Below are positions 22,211-35,600 of a stretch of 64,000 nucleotides of DNA, one piece after another. A model generated the notes under the pieces. That model had not been told where the DNA came from. It did no database searches and saw nothing but the letters and a program-made list of their open reading frames with translations. This DNA is from Molossus alvarezi (lineage: Eukaryota > Chordata > Mammalia > Chiroptera > Molossidae): contig CM073886.1 in assembly GCA_037176705.1 (NCBI GenBank), forward strand, positions 17,568,501-17,632,500, given 5' to 3'. Position 1 is the stretch's first letter; every line of letters begins with the position of its first letter. Made by a program: the position numbers and the translations under genes.

Positions 22211-22874
22211 CTCTCCTTGGAAAAGGGCACTTAGGTCAAGGTGTTTTCCAAACTGAGGGCGGAGAGAAACGGAAGAGAGGCAGGCCGCTCCGGATGGTAG
22301 GTGGCAGGTTTAATAAGGGAGCTTACTTAAGAGTCTTGTCTTTGGTGTCACGTACCCAGTGCAAGTGGTCCCCACACCACAGTTCTCAAGGCTGTGTCCC
22401 AGAATCGCCTCTCACTTTGGGGGCGTCAGCAGAGGAGGGGGCGAGGAGCCTCGTCTGCTCTGGGCGGCTCCCCCTAGCCCTGCCCTCTGCATGACCTCCT
22501 CCAGCTGCAGGCAGGAGCTCAGGCTCCCCCAGCATTTGGGTCTGCCCCAAACCCATGGGGACTTTTGTTCACCAGATACTTATTAAGCACTTAATGCGTT
22601 TGGCATGTCAGGTATTGGGGATGCAACAGAAAAACCAGGGGTGTCCCAGCTCTGCAGGGGCTCAGGGGCTCTTGGGGAGGGAGACATTGAACTAATTTAA
22701 CACGCAGATACATGGAGAGGTATGACGGCATTATATGCCAGGGCGCCCAGCACATGGAGCTGAGTGGGAGTTGTCACTGGGCAGGAAAAAGGAATCTGAA
22801 AGAAGAGGAAGAGGGCTCTTGGGTGTTGTGGGTGCTGGTATGGAGATGGGGACAAGGAGGAAAAGAAAAAGATA

Positions 22875-23075
22875 GTTGCTCTGGCAGACCATGGGGTCAT
22901 GGATTTAATTCCCGGTCAAAGGCATGTACCTGGATTGCAAGTTCGATCTCCGGCCCAGTGGGGTCATCCGACCCTGGCCCCTCTCACATCGATGTTTCTC
23001 TCTTTCTCCCCGCGTCCCTCCCTTCCACTCTATCTAAAAAGCAATGGAAAAATATTCTTGGGTGAGGATTAACAA
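22875..23075 (+). repeat. Ves SINE, sense, 5' truncated
   Basis: The head is missing. The copy has GGTCATGGATTTAATTCCC, then TGTACCTGGATTGCAAGTTC, CTATCTAAAAAGCAATGG and TTGGGTGAGGATTAAC. Confidence 0.82.
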
Positions 23076-23434
23076 CAACCACCAAAAACGATAATAATTT
23101 CTGTTCGGCATTATTCTGTCTTGAGTGAGAGGCAGGGCAGGCAGTTCCCACCTCAGCAGTGCTGCCTCTGGAGTCCGAACTGTGTTCATAGGCTACGTGG
23201 TTACACGTCTCTCAACAAAACTCCATTTAGAAGCGTCTTGAGAGCTTAATTTGTTAAATATACTTGCAGAGGGTAGATGAGAGGACACATTAAATCTCAT
23301 TACCTCTTTCAGACAAGAAACACTGGAGCCCTGCTCAGCAATGAGAACAAGAGAGGAGAATGAACTCTAATAGAATGTATTTATTCTCCCATATCTGTCG
23401 TGCTTCTTCCACAACCAAATGAGCGCAGAATCTG

Positions 23435-23635
23435 ACACAAAAATTGATCATCTTTTATTCCCTCAACACTGTTGATTTAAATAAAGAAGGTGCACTGTGG
23501 CGATTGCTGTGTTTTTACATGGAAGCCATGGTTTCTGGTTCCGAGATGTTGCATAAATCCTCTTAGTCTCAGTCTCCAGAGATAGAACCACCTGTGATAC
23601 AACAATGAGTCTTAACTATGATTTGAGTCTTGGTC
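23435..23635 (-). other. ENPP7: ENPP7-like 3' untranslated region with poly(A) signal
   Basis: This stretch follows the predicted TAG. AATAAA occurs on the - strand at 23454-23459, and another AATAAA-like run (TTAAATAAAG on the + strand) is nearby. The end point is inferred. Confidence 0.5.
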
Positions 23636-26600
23636 CTAAAGGATGACTCTCGGAAGCTCGGTCAGGTGCATTGGCTCACTTTTGATGTTTTGATCAGCTC
23701 TCTGCCTGTAATAGAAAACCAAGGGGAATGGGTCAGTTAAACTCATAACTATGGGACTTATTCTATCAGTTAAACTCATAACTAAAGGTCTTATTCTATG
23801 AACACACATAATAGCTATTAATTACCTTTCCTCTGAGGAGTGAAAGGACATGTAGAGTCAATGCCATAGTAACACTGTATGATGTTATACTAAGATATTA
23901 ATAAACCTAGGCTGGTCCAACATTTCCTGGTGCCATAGATGGGAAGCAAATTGGGGGAAGGACCCTGAGTGGGCCACAGCGTTGGGCTTTCAGGAGGGAC
24001 AAAGGTGATGCATTTCAGGTCTGAATCTGGAAGGATCAAGGCACTGATGACGTTCTATGGACCTCAGAGGTGTGGTATGTTCAGGTGTAAGTGAAGATTA
24101 GACTGCTGTTTAACACAGTAAGTAACCATTGTTGTTAACACAGCGAGTAACAATTCCAGGTGGTGTTGATATGGAGAGAAGCATTAGGACATATCTCAGT
24201 GGTCCTTCCAGGGGCAGGAGGGGTGTGTGAGCACATGCTAAATTAAAGATTCAGCTTCTGGATTTGAGCTTTCAATAATAATAATAATAATAATAATAAC
24301 AACAACCTAATGCTTTTAACTGTATAGAATGGTTGCCTTTTAGAAATTATGCTGTGGGCATGGCAATTCAATCAGTACATTGCAGTTTTCCCTGTATCTC
24401 TCCTATGGATAATGGTTTCTGTAAAAAAGGACCAATTGATTTCTTTCTAAAAATTTGCTTCAGGGTGTAGAGACCTTTACAGGTCATGTTTCAACTTACA
24501 GGAAAATTTTATGGTTTAAATATAAATTACGTTAAATGTGGGCTTTGAAATGGAGTTAAGGTTAAGTAAAGTTCTGCCTTTCCTTAGTTTATAGTGTTCA
24601 GGAGGTCCCCATGCTGTGTTAAAGTAGAAGAATGGTCAGGATTGGGTGTAATAATATGGAAGGCTCAGTCTAATGACAAACTATTGAGATATAGACAGTG
24701 GTGGGCCAGGCTCATATAATGCTTTGATTGGTGGTAGAACCAATATTATAGGTTGAATTATATTCCCCCAAAAGATTTGTTAAAAATCCTAACACCTGGT
24801 ACCTAGGAATGTGACCTTATTTGGAAATAGGGTCTCTGTAGATATAATTATATTAAGGTGGGGTCATACTGGATTACAGGATGCCCTAAATCCCATGACT
24901 GGTATCCTTAAAAGACAGAGACACAGGAAAAAGGGGGCTGCGGGACGGTGGAGGCAGAGATGGGAGAAAGAACATCAAGGATTGCTGGCAACCACCAGAA
25001 GCTAGAAGAGGCAAGGGAGGACCTTCCCCTACAGGTTTCAGCGGGACCATGGCCCTGCTCAACCCTTGATTTTGGACTTCTAGCCTCCAGATCTGCGGAA
25101 CAATACATTTCTGTTGTTTTAAGCCACACAGTTTGTGGTACTTTGTTATGGCAGCTCTAGAAAATGAATACAACCAGTGCATAATTAGGGGTCCCATGCA
25201 AAATGCAAATGCAGGGTCCTTGTTAAAAATTAAGAATTTTGAGACAATGAAAGTAGATTATTAAACCAAGCTGGGGTCTCTTCTGAGCCCTGGTCCCAAA
25301 TTGGCTCCGATTGCTGGGTTCTCAAAGTGCTGGACCCCCTGTGGCAGGAAGTGGTAGAAATGGATTATTACAATGTGCACCAAACACAGGAAACCCAAAG
25401 GCCACTCACTTCTTTTTCCGATGAATCGCTGTGTATGTCACGATAGTGACAAATAGAACTACAAGAACTCCTGTGACAGTCCCAAGACCTATGGCTGTAT
25501 TTTGGAGAACAGATGCCCTCTGCATCTCCGCTCCTGTTAAAAAAATCAGATGGATTTTAACTGTCTGATTATTAAGAGGCTGTTCCAGATGATCCTGGGT
25601 CCCTGGGAAGTTTCCCATCCAGGCGCTAGTGAATATTAATTATGGAAATGAAATATACATTTAACCCAAGAAAGTGCTCACTGTAGAGAAATCTTACAGG
25701 GCAAGTCATTGAAAGCCGATTTACTAAACGACCTATTTGTCAAATGACCCATTTGCCTAATGACCACTTTGCCAAATGACCACTTTGCTAAAAGCCAATT
25801 CACTAAAAATCAGTTGGTGGGATGTTCTGCTTATCAATAACTGATGGTCAAACACACCTTACCCCAGACAGAAGTAGGGTCCAAATAGTTGGGCAAACTC
25901 TAAAGTTAAAAAAAAAAATCCTAAAAAATTTGAAGTGGTCATTTATTTAATTAGTTTTCTGCAAAAGGACCTGCTTTTTGTAAGTTCACAAGATCATGGG
26001 CAGTGGCTTGGAAGAAGGGAAGAAGGGTGCAAGAAGCTGTTCTTTATACTGTTTTGATTGAGTATGGTTGCTCTTAGTACTCGATAAATCATTAGGCAGT
26101 ATCTAAGTCTCTCCTGGCAGAGGAAAATCTGGCCAGGGTTTGCAAACAACTGAATTCCCAGAGATGCTTTCTTTCTTCCTTTATGTCGCCCAGATTCGGG
26201 ATTTTTAAAAAATCCTCACTTGAGGATATGTTTATTGATTTTAGGGAGAGAGGAAGAGAAAGAGAGAGAAACATCGATGTGAAAGAGAAACATCAATCGG
26301 TTGCCTCCTGCACTTGCCCTAACGGAGGATCGAACCCGCAACCTTTTGGTGTACAGGACAGCGCTCCAACCAAATGATCCACCTGGCCAGGGACCAGATT
26401 TAGGATTCTGAAGTCTTAAGAATTAGCAACCTCATTTACAGGAGCCCCTGCCCCCTTTTTTTCAGCAATGAGTGAAATGGTAAGCAGCTTTCTCCAGGCA
26501 CCAACATGCACAGAGCTATGGAAGGAAGGCTAATTTTTGGTATTTGCAAGGGGCATGGGGCAGACTGCACTTGATTTCTGAGGATCAGAAGGATAATCCT

Positions 26601-29600
26601 CTGACTTCCTCTATGGAGGGACTTCCCTTTGCCCCGGAGGCACTATGTAAAATGTCACCAGCACTTCCTGGGTTTCCCTACCTCCTCTGCCATCTTTTTA
26701 GAGCTGCTGATATCTTGTGCTGGGGGTGCTGAAGCTGCAGGGAAACAGGATTATTCTGCTTGATTTCACTCCCTCCCCAGGAGACCCCATTATGAATCTG
26801 TTCTTGCTCAGGACAGAACAGACTGTGCTGCCAATTTTCTGGTGGCTGTGTTTTTTTGTTTTTTAAATTTATTTTTGTTACAGATGTTTCTCCATTTTTT
26901 CCCATTGACACTCTCCTCCCCATCCCCCCCACCCTGACCCCAGCTTTGTTGTTCATGTCCATCGGTTATATGTACATGCATATAAGTTCTGTGGTTTATC
27001 TCTTCCCTCCCTTCCTCCCCCTCTTCTGAGGGTTGTCAGTCTGTACCCTACTTCCACATCTCTGGGTCTACCCTGTTCCTCAGACTGTTATGTTCATTAT
27101 ATTCCACAAATAAGTGAGATCATGTGATATTTGTCTTTCTCTGCTTGGCTTGTTTTGCTTAGGATAATACTCTCCAGGTCCCTTCATGTCATCTTAAAGG
27201 ATAAGAGATCTTTCTTTCTTATAGCTGCATAGTATTCCATTGTATATATGTACCACAGCTTTTTTATCCACTCATTTATTGATGGATACTTGGGCTGTTT
27301 CCAGATCTTAGCTATTGTAAATAGTACTGTTAGGAACATGGGGATACATATATTCTTTCTGATTGGTGTTTCAGGCTTCTTAGGGTATATTCCTAGAAGT
27401 GGGATCACTGGGTCAAATGGCAATTCAATTTTTAATTTTTTGAGGTAACACCATAGTGTTTTCCATAGTGGCTGCACCAGTCTGCATTCCCATCAGCAGT
27501 GTACTAGAGTCCCCTTTTCTCCATACCCTCGTAAACACTTGTTATTTGATGATTTGTTGATGGCGGCCATTCTGACAGGTGTGAGGTGATACCTCATTGC
27601 TGGTGGCTGTTTTTATATCTCACCTGGCTGCTGGTTGTAAGAGTCCACAAGCATTTCCTGGGTGACTGCCAGGGAGCCATTATGAGGTTCAGGGGTAACC
27701 CCCAGAAGCTTACACATGAGTGGGTAGATATGGATGCTGTCAAAAGGCTCAGCCAGGTGATTCTTCTTGAAATTTGGCCCGAAAGCTCTGAATATGGTCT
27801 TCATGTCCATGAGATCATTATCAAAGCCGTGATCTCCTTTGTTGAAATATATTATAAGTCGCTGAAAAATAACAAAAAAGCCACTTTAGATTCTGATTCA
27901 CTGATTGCCCCTGAGGTAATTTCATACTTGTGGGATCCATGAGATCTTTGAAAATTTAAACGATGAGGAAGGACACTGCTTTCTGCAGTGGCAGGAAGAA
28001 GAGCAAGGAATGAAAGATCTTAAAGAGAGAGTGAAGAGAGCATACCCATTAGAAACAGCAAGAAGATAATGACAACAATAGTGACAATAACAATAAGCTC
28101 AAGCATAGAGCGCTTACTATGTACCATGAGTTGTTCTGAATGCTTTACCAATATATGTTAACTCTTTTGACCCTCACAGTGGCCCAGCAAGGGCACTATT
28201 ATTATCATCCCTATTTTGAAGATATGAGAAGTGAGGAGCCTGACCTGAGTCATGTCGTAGCAAGGTTTGGAGCAGCTATCTGAACCCAGACTGTCTGGTT
28301 CTAGAGCCAGCTATGTTTTTTATAGCATAAAAGTGTGTCTATATTTTGGGGGGTGGTTTGAAGAGAAGGGATTAAAGACTGTAGATAATTTTTTAATGAA
28401 TTCCAGATAGGTTTTTTTGTCTGTGCCCTTTTTCAAATGACTAAGTAAGAGTTACAATACTGTTTATATTTTCTTAGGACCAACAGATATTCTAGCATGT
28501 AAGAAATGTGATGCTCTGTACTTTGGAAACTTGGTCTCATATTTGGCCTGGTGAATACAGAAACATTCTCTCACTCAGCTCAGGCTCCCTCACCCTCGCT
28601 GAAGAAACCAGTCCAATGACCTTTGAGGCCACGGGGAAGCCCATTGAGAGCAAGTGCCTGAGCCCTGGCCAGTTTAGCTCAGCAGTTACAGCATCAGCCT
28701 GAGAACTAAAGATTCATGGGATTGATTCCCGGTCAAGAGCATGTACCTGGGTTGCAGGTTCGATCCCCAGCCCTGGTCAGGGTCATTGGAGAGGCAACCA
28801 ATCAATGTGTCTCTCTCACAACGATGTTTCTCTCTCTTTCCCCCTCCCTCCCTGGGGAGTATTTAGGGGGGAAAAAGAGCAAGTGAGGGCCTCATGTGGT
28901 TTGCAAACTCCTTAGTCCCTGAAGAGGGAAGCATAGCATCCACTATACTTTGTGCCTCAAGGCAGGCAGGTAGATGGGAATTCAAGAAGTATACTCAAGG
29001 AGATGTACTGAGACCAAAGGATTTTCTGTCTGTCAGTTTGCCAGAGATTAAACTGATCACAGCATCCTATTCTCTCAAACTATCTGGTTCATCATGTTGG
29101 GAATGTGACTGTCCCATTTAATGCCTTCACAATACTTGCAACCTGTTACATCATGAACCAGGTTTACAAAGAGGCCACTGGCTCTGGAATCTCCCCTTAG
29201 AGAGGCCTGAGCTTTGGGCACCCATCCTCAGTGTTTTGGGATACTTGAGGGATTATAAAATACCAACAAATTGTTGCATTTTATTGTGAATATTTCCACC
29301 ACCATTAGATCATAATGACCTGAGTTTTCCCATATCTATTATACTCAGGACTTATAGCAAGCTGAAAGTATACAGAATGCAAACATAATTATAATGTTTG
29401 GTTCCTGTCCCCACAGCCTTAGACAGGGGTTCTTCAAGCTGTACCTGAGATAGTTCTCTGTTATGTGATATTTAAACATCATCTCAACTTTGTTCTGCCA
29501 TGAATTATTGGTCAGTAGTTAACAAAAACCACACCATTTTACTTATGTCTCACAATTAGCATTGATTTTGGTATTTTCTTCTTTAGACTTGCTTGTTTTT

Positions 29601-32600
29601 TTAGAACAACTTTGTTGAGACATAATTTACATACCATTTAAAGTATACAAATCAATGATTTTTAGTGTATTCACAGAGCTATGCAGCTACTACCACAATC
29701 AAATTTGGAAGATTAACATCACCCCAAAAAGAAACCCTGTTGCCTTCCCCAGTCACTCCCCATTTGTCCTGAAGTCTTCCCCACCCCTGGCCTGAGACAA
29801 CCACCAATCTATGTTCTGCTTCTGTAGATTTGCCTGTTCTGGAGATTTCATTTAGATGGAATCATAGAATATGTGGTTCTTTGTATCTAATTTCTTTCAC
29901 TGGGCATAATGTTCTTGAGGTTCATTCAAGTTGTAGCATGTATCAGTTCTTTGTTCCTTGTATTGGCTACATAATATTCCACTGTATGGATATATCATTT
30001 GTTTATCCATCCATCAGTTGATAGGCATTTGGGTTGTTTTCACTGTTTGGTTATTGTGAATAATGATGCTGTGAGCATTTGTTTATAAATTTTTGTGTGA
30101 ACAGAAAAAAAAGATTGCTCTTTTTTTTGGATATGTACAAAGGGGAACTAGGAGGTGGTATTTTTGGTGAATCTCTTGGTGATCTGTGCATAATAATCAA
30201 GTATACAGGCTCAGGGAAGATTCCAAAATGGTGGCGGAGTGAATGGAAGCTACACAGACCATCTCCCAGGACTAAACTGTAATTACAACTAAAATAAAGA
30301 CAAATTGTCAGGAAAAAGTAACAGAAAAGCAGCTGGAGAGGACCCATATAACCAAGGACAGGAAAAAGAACACTGAATAAAGCCTGGTAGGAACTGCAGA
30401 AGTGTGAGAGGGAGGGCTGGGAGCCAATGAATAGCAGCTGTTTTTGCTGTGAGCAGCTCCCTTGGGGTTAAAATTCAAAGCTGGCTCCACAGCGCAGAGG
30501 ACCAGGTAAGAGCACTAAATTAGCTACAACAATTCACCTTGGGCTCTGACAGAGAGAGGATGGATTGGACTGGTACTCTGTGGAGACTCAGGAACTTGAA
30601 AAGGGGAGAGCGCAATGGGAATTTTGTGCTGAATCACTCCCTCACAGGACAGTAGCCATATTACTTAAAGAGCCCCTTTCCTTAGCCCCAGGGAGAAGCA
30701 ACAGCCCCTCCCTCAGGAATTTAACCTCTCAGCCAGACCAGAGAAATGCAAATTGAGACTCATCAACAGCCAGCTTCTGTCCTACCCTCTGGAAATCCCC
30801 TTAACCTCAATACCTGAGGGAATTTTTCATTCATTTGAGGGTTACAACCCAAGGCTCATCAAGTAACTGAGACTAACAACCTCCAGGCAAAGAGCTAGAG
30901 GATAACTGAACTTTTCCTGGGCTTGCAAATCTACCCAGAAAAGTAAAACTTGACAGTGGTGTTTAATGTGGGTTCTCCCATACTCATCCAAACCCAGTAG
31001 AGGGAACCACAATCAGCGGAACACCAACACCCACAAGGAAAATTTGGCAGGCTCCAAAACAAACTGAGATAGCCAAAATGGTGAAACAAAGAAACAAATC
31101 CCAAATGAAAGAATAAGACAACTCTACTGAAAATGAGATAAATGAACTGCAGTTAAGCAAGTTATCAGAGGTAGAGTTCATAGCAATGATAATGAGGAAG
31201 CTCAACAATATGAGTAGAGAGCTCAACAGCATGAGTAAAGATATAGAAACATTGAAAACCAACCAATTGTAAATAAATAACATAGCAGAAATAAAGAACA
31301 CATTGGAAGGAATAACAAGCAGAGCAGAGGAAGCTGAGGACCAGATCAGTGAACTAGAAGACAGGGTAGAAAAAAATCAACTAATCAGAAAGCCAAAAGA
31401 AAAAAAAAAAAAAAGGAAGACAGCTTAAGAGAACTGTGGGACAACTTTAAATGTAATAACATTTGCATCACAGGAGTCCCCGAAGAGGAAGAAAATGGGC
31501 AAGGGTTAGAGAATATATTTGAAGAAATAGTGACAGAAAACTTTCCTAACTTGGCGAAGGAAGAAGGCATTCAAGTTTAAGAAGCACAGAGAGCCCCAAG
31601 TAAGAAGAACCCAAACAGGCTCACAACAAGACACATAGTAATTAAAATGCCAAAAATTAAATACAAAGAGAGAATCCTAAAGGCAGCAAGAGATAAGTAA
31701 CAGGTTACCTACTAAGGAAACCCCATAAAGCTCTCAGCTGACTTCTCAGCAGAAACACTATGGCCAGAAGGGAGTGGCATGAAGTAATCAAGGTCATGAA
31801 GAACAAAGCTCTGAATCCAAGACTACTCTATCCAGCAAGGCTATTATTCAAAATAGAAGGTCAAATAAAGAGTTTTCCACACACAAAAAAGGCTAAGGGA
31901 ATATATTAACACCAAACCAGCACTACAAGAAATGTTAAAAGGACTACTGTAATTAGTAGAAGAAATAGGAAGAAAAATATAACCACGATAAACAAAAATG
32001 GCAATAAATAAGTACATATCAATAATAATCTTAAATGTAAATGGATTGAATGCTCTGATCAAAAGACAAAGAGTAGCTGATTGGATAAAAAAGCATGACT
32101 CATATATATGTTCTTTACAAGACACCCACTTCACAACAAAAGACTCACATAGGTTGAAAGTGAAGGGATGAAAAAGAATCTTCCAAGCCAACGAAAGGAA
32201 AAAAAGCTAGAGTAGCAATACTCATATCTGATAAAATAGATTTCAAAATGAAGGCCATAACTAGAGACAAAGAAGGCTACTATATAACATTGAAAGGATC
32301 TATCCAACAGGAAGATATAACCTTGGTAAACATATATGCACCCAATATAGGAACACCAAAATATATTAAAAAACTTCTGGAAGACTTCAAAGGAGAAATC
32401 GACAGCAATACAATCATAGCAGGGGACTTTAATAGCACACTGACAACACTGGATAGATCCTCTAGACAAAAAATTAACAAGGAAACAGAGACTCTAAATT
32501 ATGCACTAGATCAAATGGATTTAATAGATATCTACAGAGAATTACACCCCAAAACTGCAGAATTCACATGGGACATTCTCAAAGATAGACTACATGTTAC

Positions 32601-35600
32601 AACACAAACTAATCTTCGCAAGTTCAAGAAGATTGAAATCATATCAAGCATCTTCTCAGATCACAGTGGCATGAAACTAGAAATCAATTACAACAAAAAC
32701 ACGCCAAAAAAAAAAAAAAATCCAAACATGGAGGCTAAATAGCATGTTATTAAACAATGAATGGGTTACCAAGGAGATCAAGCAAGACATTAAAAACTTC
32801 CTGGAAACCAATGAAAATGAACAAAACGAAACAACAACACAAAATCTATGGGATGCAGCGAAAGCAGTTCTGAGAGGGAAGTTCATAGCACTACAGGCCT
32901 ACCTCAAGAAACAAGAAAAATTTCTAATTGACTTTCTAACCCTACAACTTAAAGATCTAGAAAATAAACAAAATGAAAAACCCAGAGCAAATAAAAGGAA
33001 AGAAATAGTAAAGATCAGAGCAGAAATAAATGACATGGAGACCAAAAAATCAATTCAAAAGATCAATGAAACAAAGAGCTTGTTCCTTGAAAATATAAAC
33101 AAGATTGATAGACCCTTGGCTAGACTCATCAAAAAACAAAGAGAGAGGACCCAAATAAACAAAACCAGAAACAAAAGAAAAGAAGTAACAGCTGACAGCA
33201 CAGAAATACAAAGGATCCTTGACAACTACTATAAACAATTATACAGAAACAAATTGGACAATCTAAGTGAAATGGACAAATTTGAAGGAACACATATTCT
33301 TCCAAAACCGAACCCGGAAGAGACAGAAAACTTGAACAGACCAATAACAACTAAGGAAATTGAAGATGTAAGCAAGACTCTCCCAGCAAACAAAAGCCCG
33401 AGCCCAGATGGCTTCATGGAGGAGTTTTATCGAACATTCAAAGAAGAACTAACACCCATTCTCCTCAAACTATTCCAAAAAATTCAAGAAGAAGGAAGAC
33501 TTCCAAACTCGTTCTATGAGGCCAGCATAATTCTAATTCCAAAAGCAGATACAGACACTACAAAGAAAGAAAACTACAGGCCAATATTCCTGATGAACAC
33601 AGATACCAAAATATTAGCAAATCAGATCCAGCGATACATTAAAAAAATTATTCACCATGACTAAGTGGGATTTATCCCAAGGATGCAAGGCTGGTACAAT
33701 ATTTGCAAATCAATAAATGTGACACACCACATAAACAAAATGGAAGATAAAAACCATATGATCATATCAATAGATGCTGAAAAAGCATTTGACAAAATCC
33801 AGCACCCATTTCCGATAAAAACTCTCAGCAATGTGGGAATAGCGGGATCATATTTCGATATAATAAAGGCCATATATGAAAAACCTACAGCCAACATCAT
33901 ACTCAATGGGCAAAAACTAAAAGCATTTCTCTTAAGAACAGGAACAAGACAGGGATGCCCACTTTCACCACTCTTATTTAACATAGTACTGGAAGTCTTT
34001 GTAACAGCAATTAGAAAAGAAGAAAAAAATAAAAGGGATCCAAATGGGAAAGGAGGAAGTGAAACTGTCATTATTCGCAAATGACATGATTTTGTAGATA
34101 GAAAACCCTAGACTCTATCAAAATCTATTGATTTAATAAATGAATTTGGCAAAGTAGCAGGATACAAAATGAACATCAAGAAATCGACAGCATTCTTACA
34201 CACCAATAATGAACTCACAGAAAGAGAAACTAAAAATAAACAAAAAAAACTCATTTACCATTGCTAAAAAAAAATTAAGATACCTAGAAATAAACTTAAC
34301 CAAATAAGTAAAGGACCTATTTGCAGAAAACTACAGAAGATTAAAAAAAGAAATAGAGGAAGATATAAAAAAGTGGAAGCACATACCTTGTTCATGGATT
34401 GGAAGAATCAACATTAAAATGTCCATACTACCCAAAGCAGTCTATATATTAAATGCAATCCCTATTGAAATACTAATGACATATTTCACAGAACTAGAAC
34501 AAATACTTCAAAAGGTTATATGGAACCAAAAAAGATCCCTAATAGCCACAGCAATCTTAAAAAAGAAGGACAAAGTAGGAGGGATCACAACCAGATATCA
34601 AGTTATATTACAAAGCCATTATAATCAAAACAGCCTGGTACTGGCACAAGAACAGGCAGATAGATCAATGGAACAGAACAAAGAACCCAGAAATTGACCC
34701 AAGACATTATGCTCAATTAATATTTGACAAAGGTGGCAAGAGCATACAATGGAGTAAAGACAGCCTTTTAAATAAATGATGTTGGGAAAATTGGACAGCT
34801 ACATGCAAAAAAAAAAAAAAAAAAAAAAAAAGAAACTAAACCATCAACTTGCACCATACACAAGAATAAACTCAAAATGGATAAAAGACTTAAATGTGAC
34901 TTATGAATCCATAAAAATCCTCGAAGAAAATGTAGGCAACAAAATTTCAGACATCATATGCTGATACATCACCTAAGGCAAGAGAAACAAAGGAAAAAAT
35001 GAACACATGGGACTACATGAAATTAAAAAGCTTCTGCACAGCAAAAGAAACAACCATCAAAATGGAAAGGGAACCCACTATATGAGAGAGCATAATTGCC
35101 AACAATACATCAGATAAGTGGTTAATTTCCAAAATATAGAGTGCTCATACAACTCAACAAAAGGAAGACAAAGAACCTGATTAAAAAATGGGCAGAGGAC
35201 CTAAATAGACACCTCTCCAAACAGGACATACAAAAGGCCAAGAGACATGAAAAAATGCTCAACGTCACTAATCATTAGAGAGATGCAAATTAAAACGACA
35301 ATGAGGTATCACCTCACATCTGCCAGAATGGCCGCCATCAACAAATCATCAAACAACAAGTGCTGGCGAAGGTGTGGAGAAAAGGGACTTCAGCACACTG
35401 CTGGTGGGCATGCAGACTGGTGCAGCCACTATGGAAGACAATATGGTGTTTCCTCAAAAAATTAAAAATGGATCTGCCATTTGACCCAGTGGTCCCACTT
35501 CTAGGAATACATCCTAAGAAGCCTGAACTACCAATCAGAAAGAATATATGTACCCCTAGGTTCATAGCAGCACTATTTACTATAGCTAAGATCTGGAAAC

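Noticed and set aside
25717..25813. Short tandem repeat read as a CRISPR-like array
   Set aside because: There are no spacers. The units are directly joined and diverged.
27184..27477. 97-codon open frame on the - strand as a host gene
   Set aside because: It is the C-terminal part of L1 ORF2 within a truncated element.
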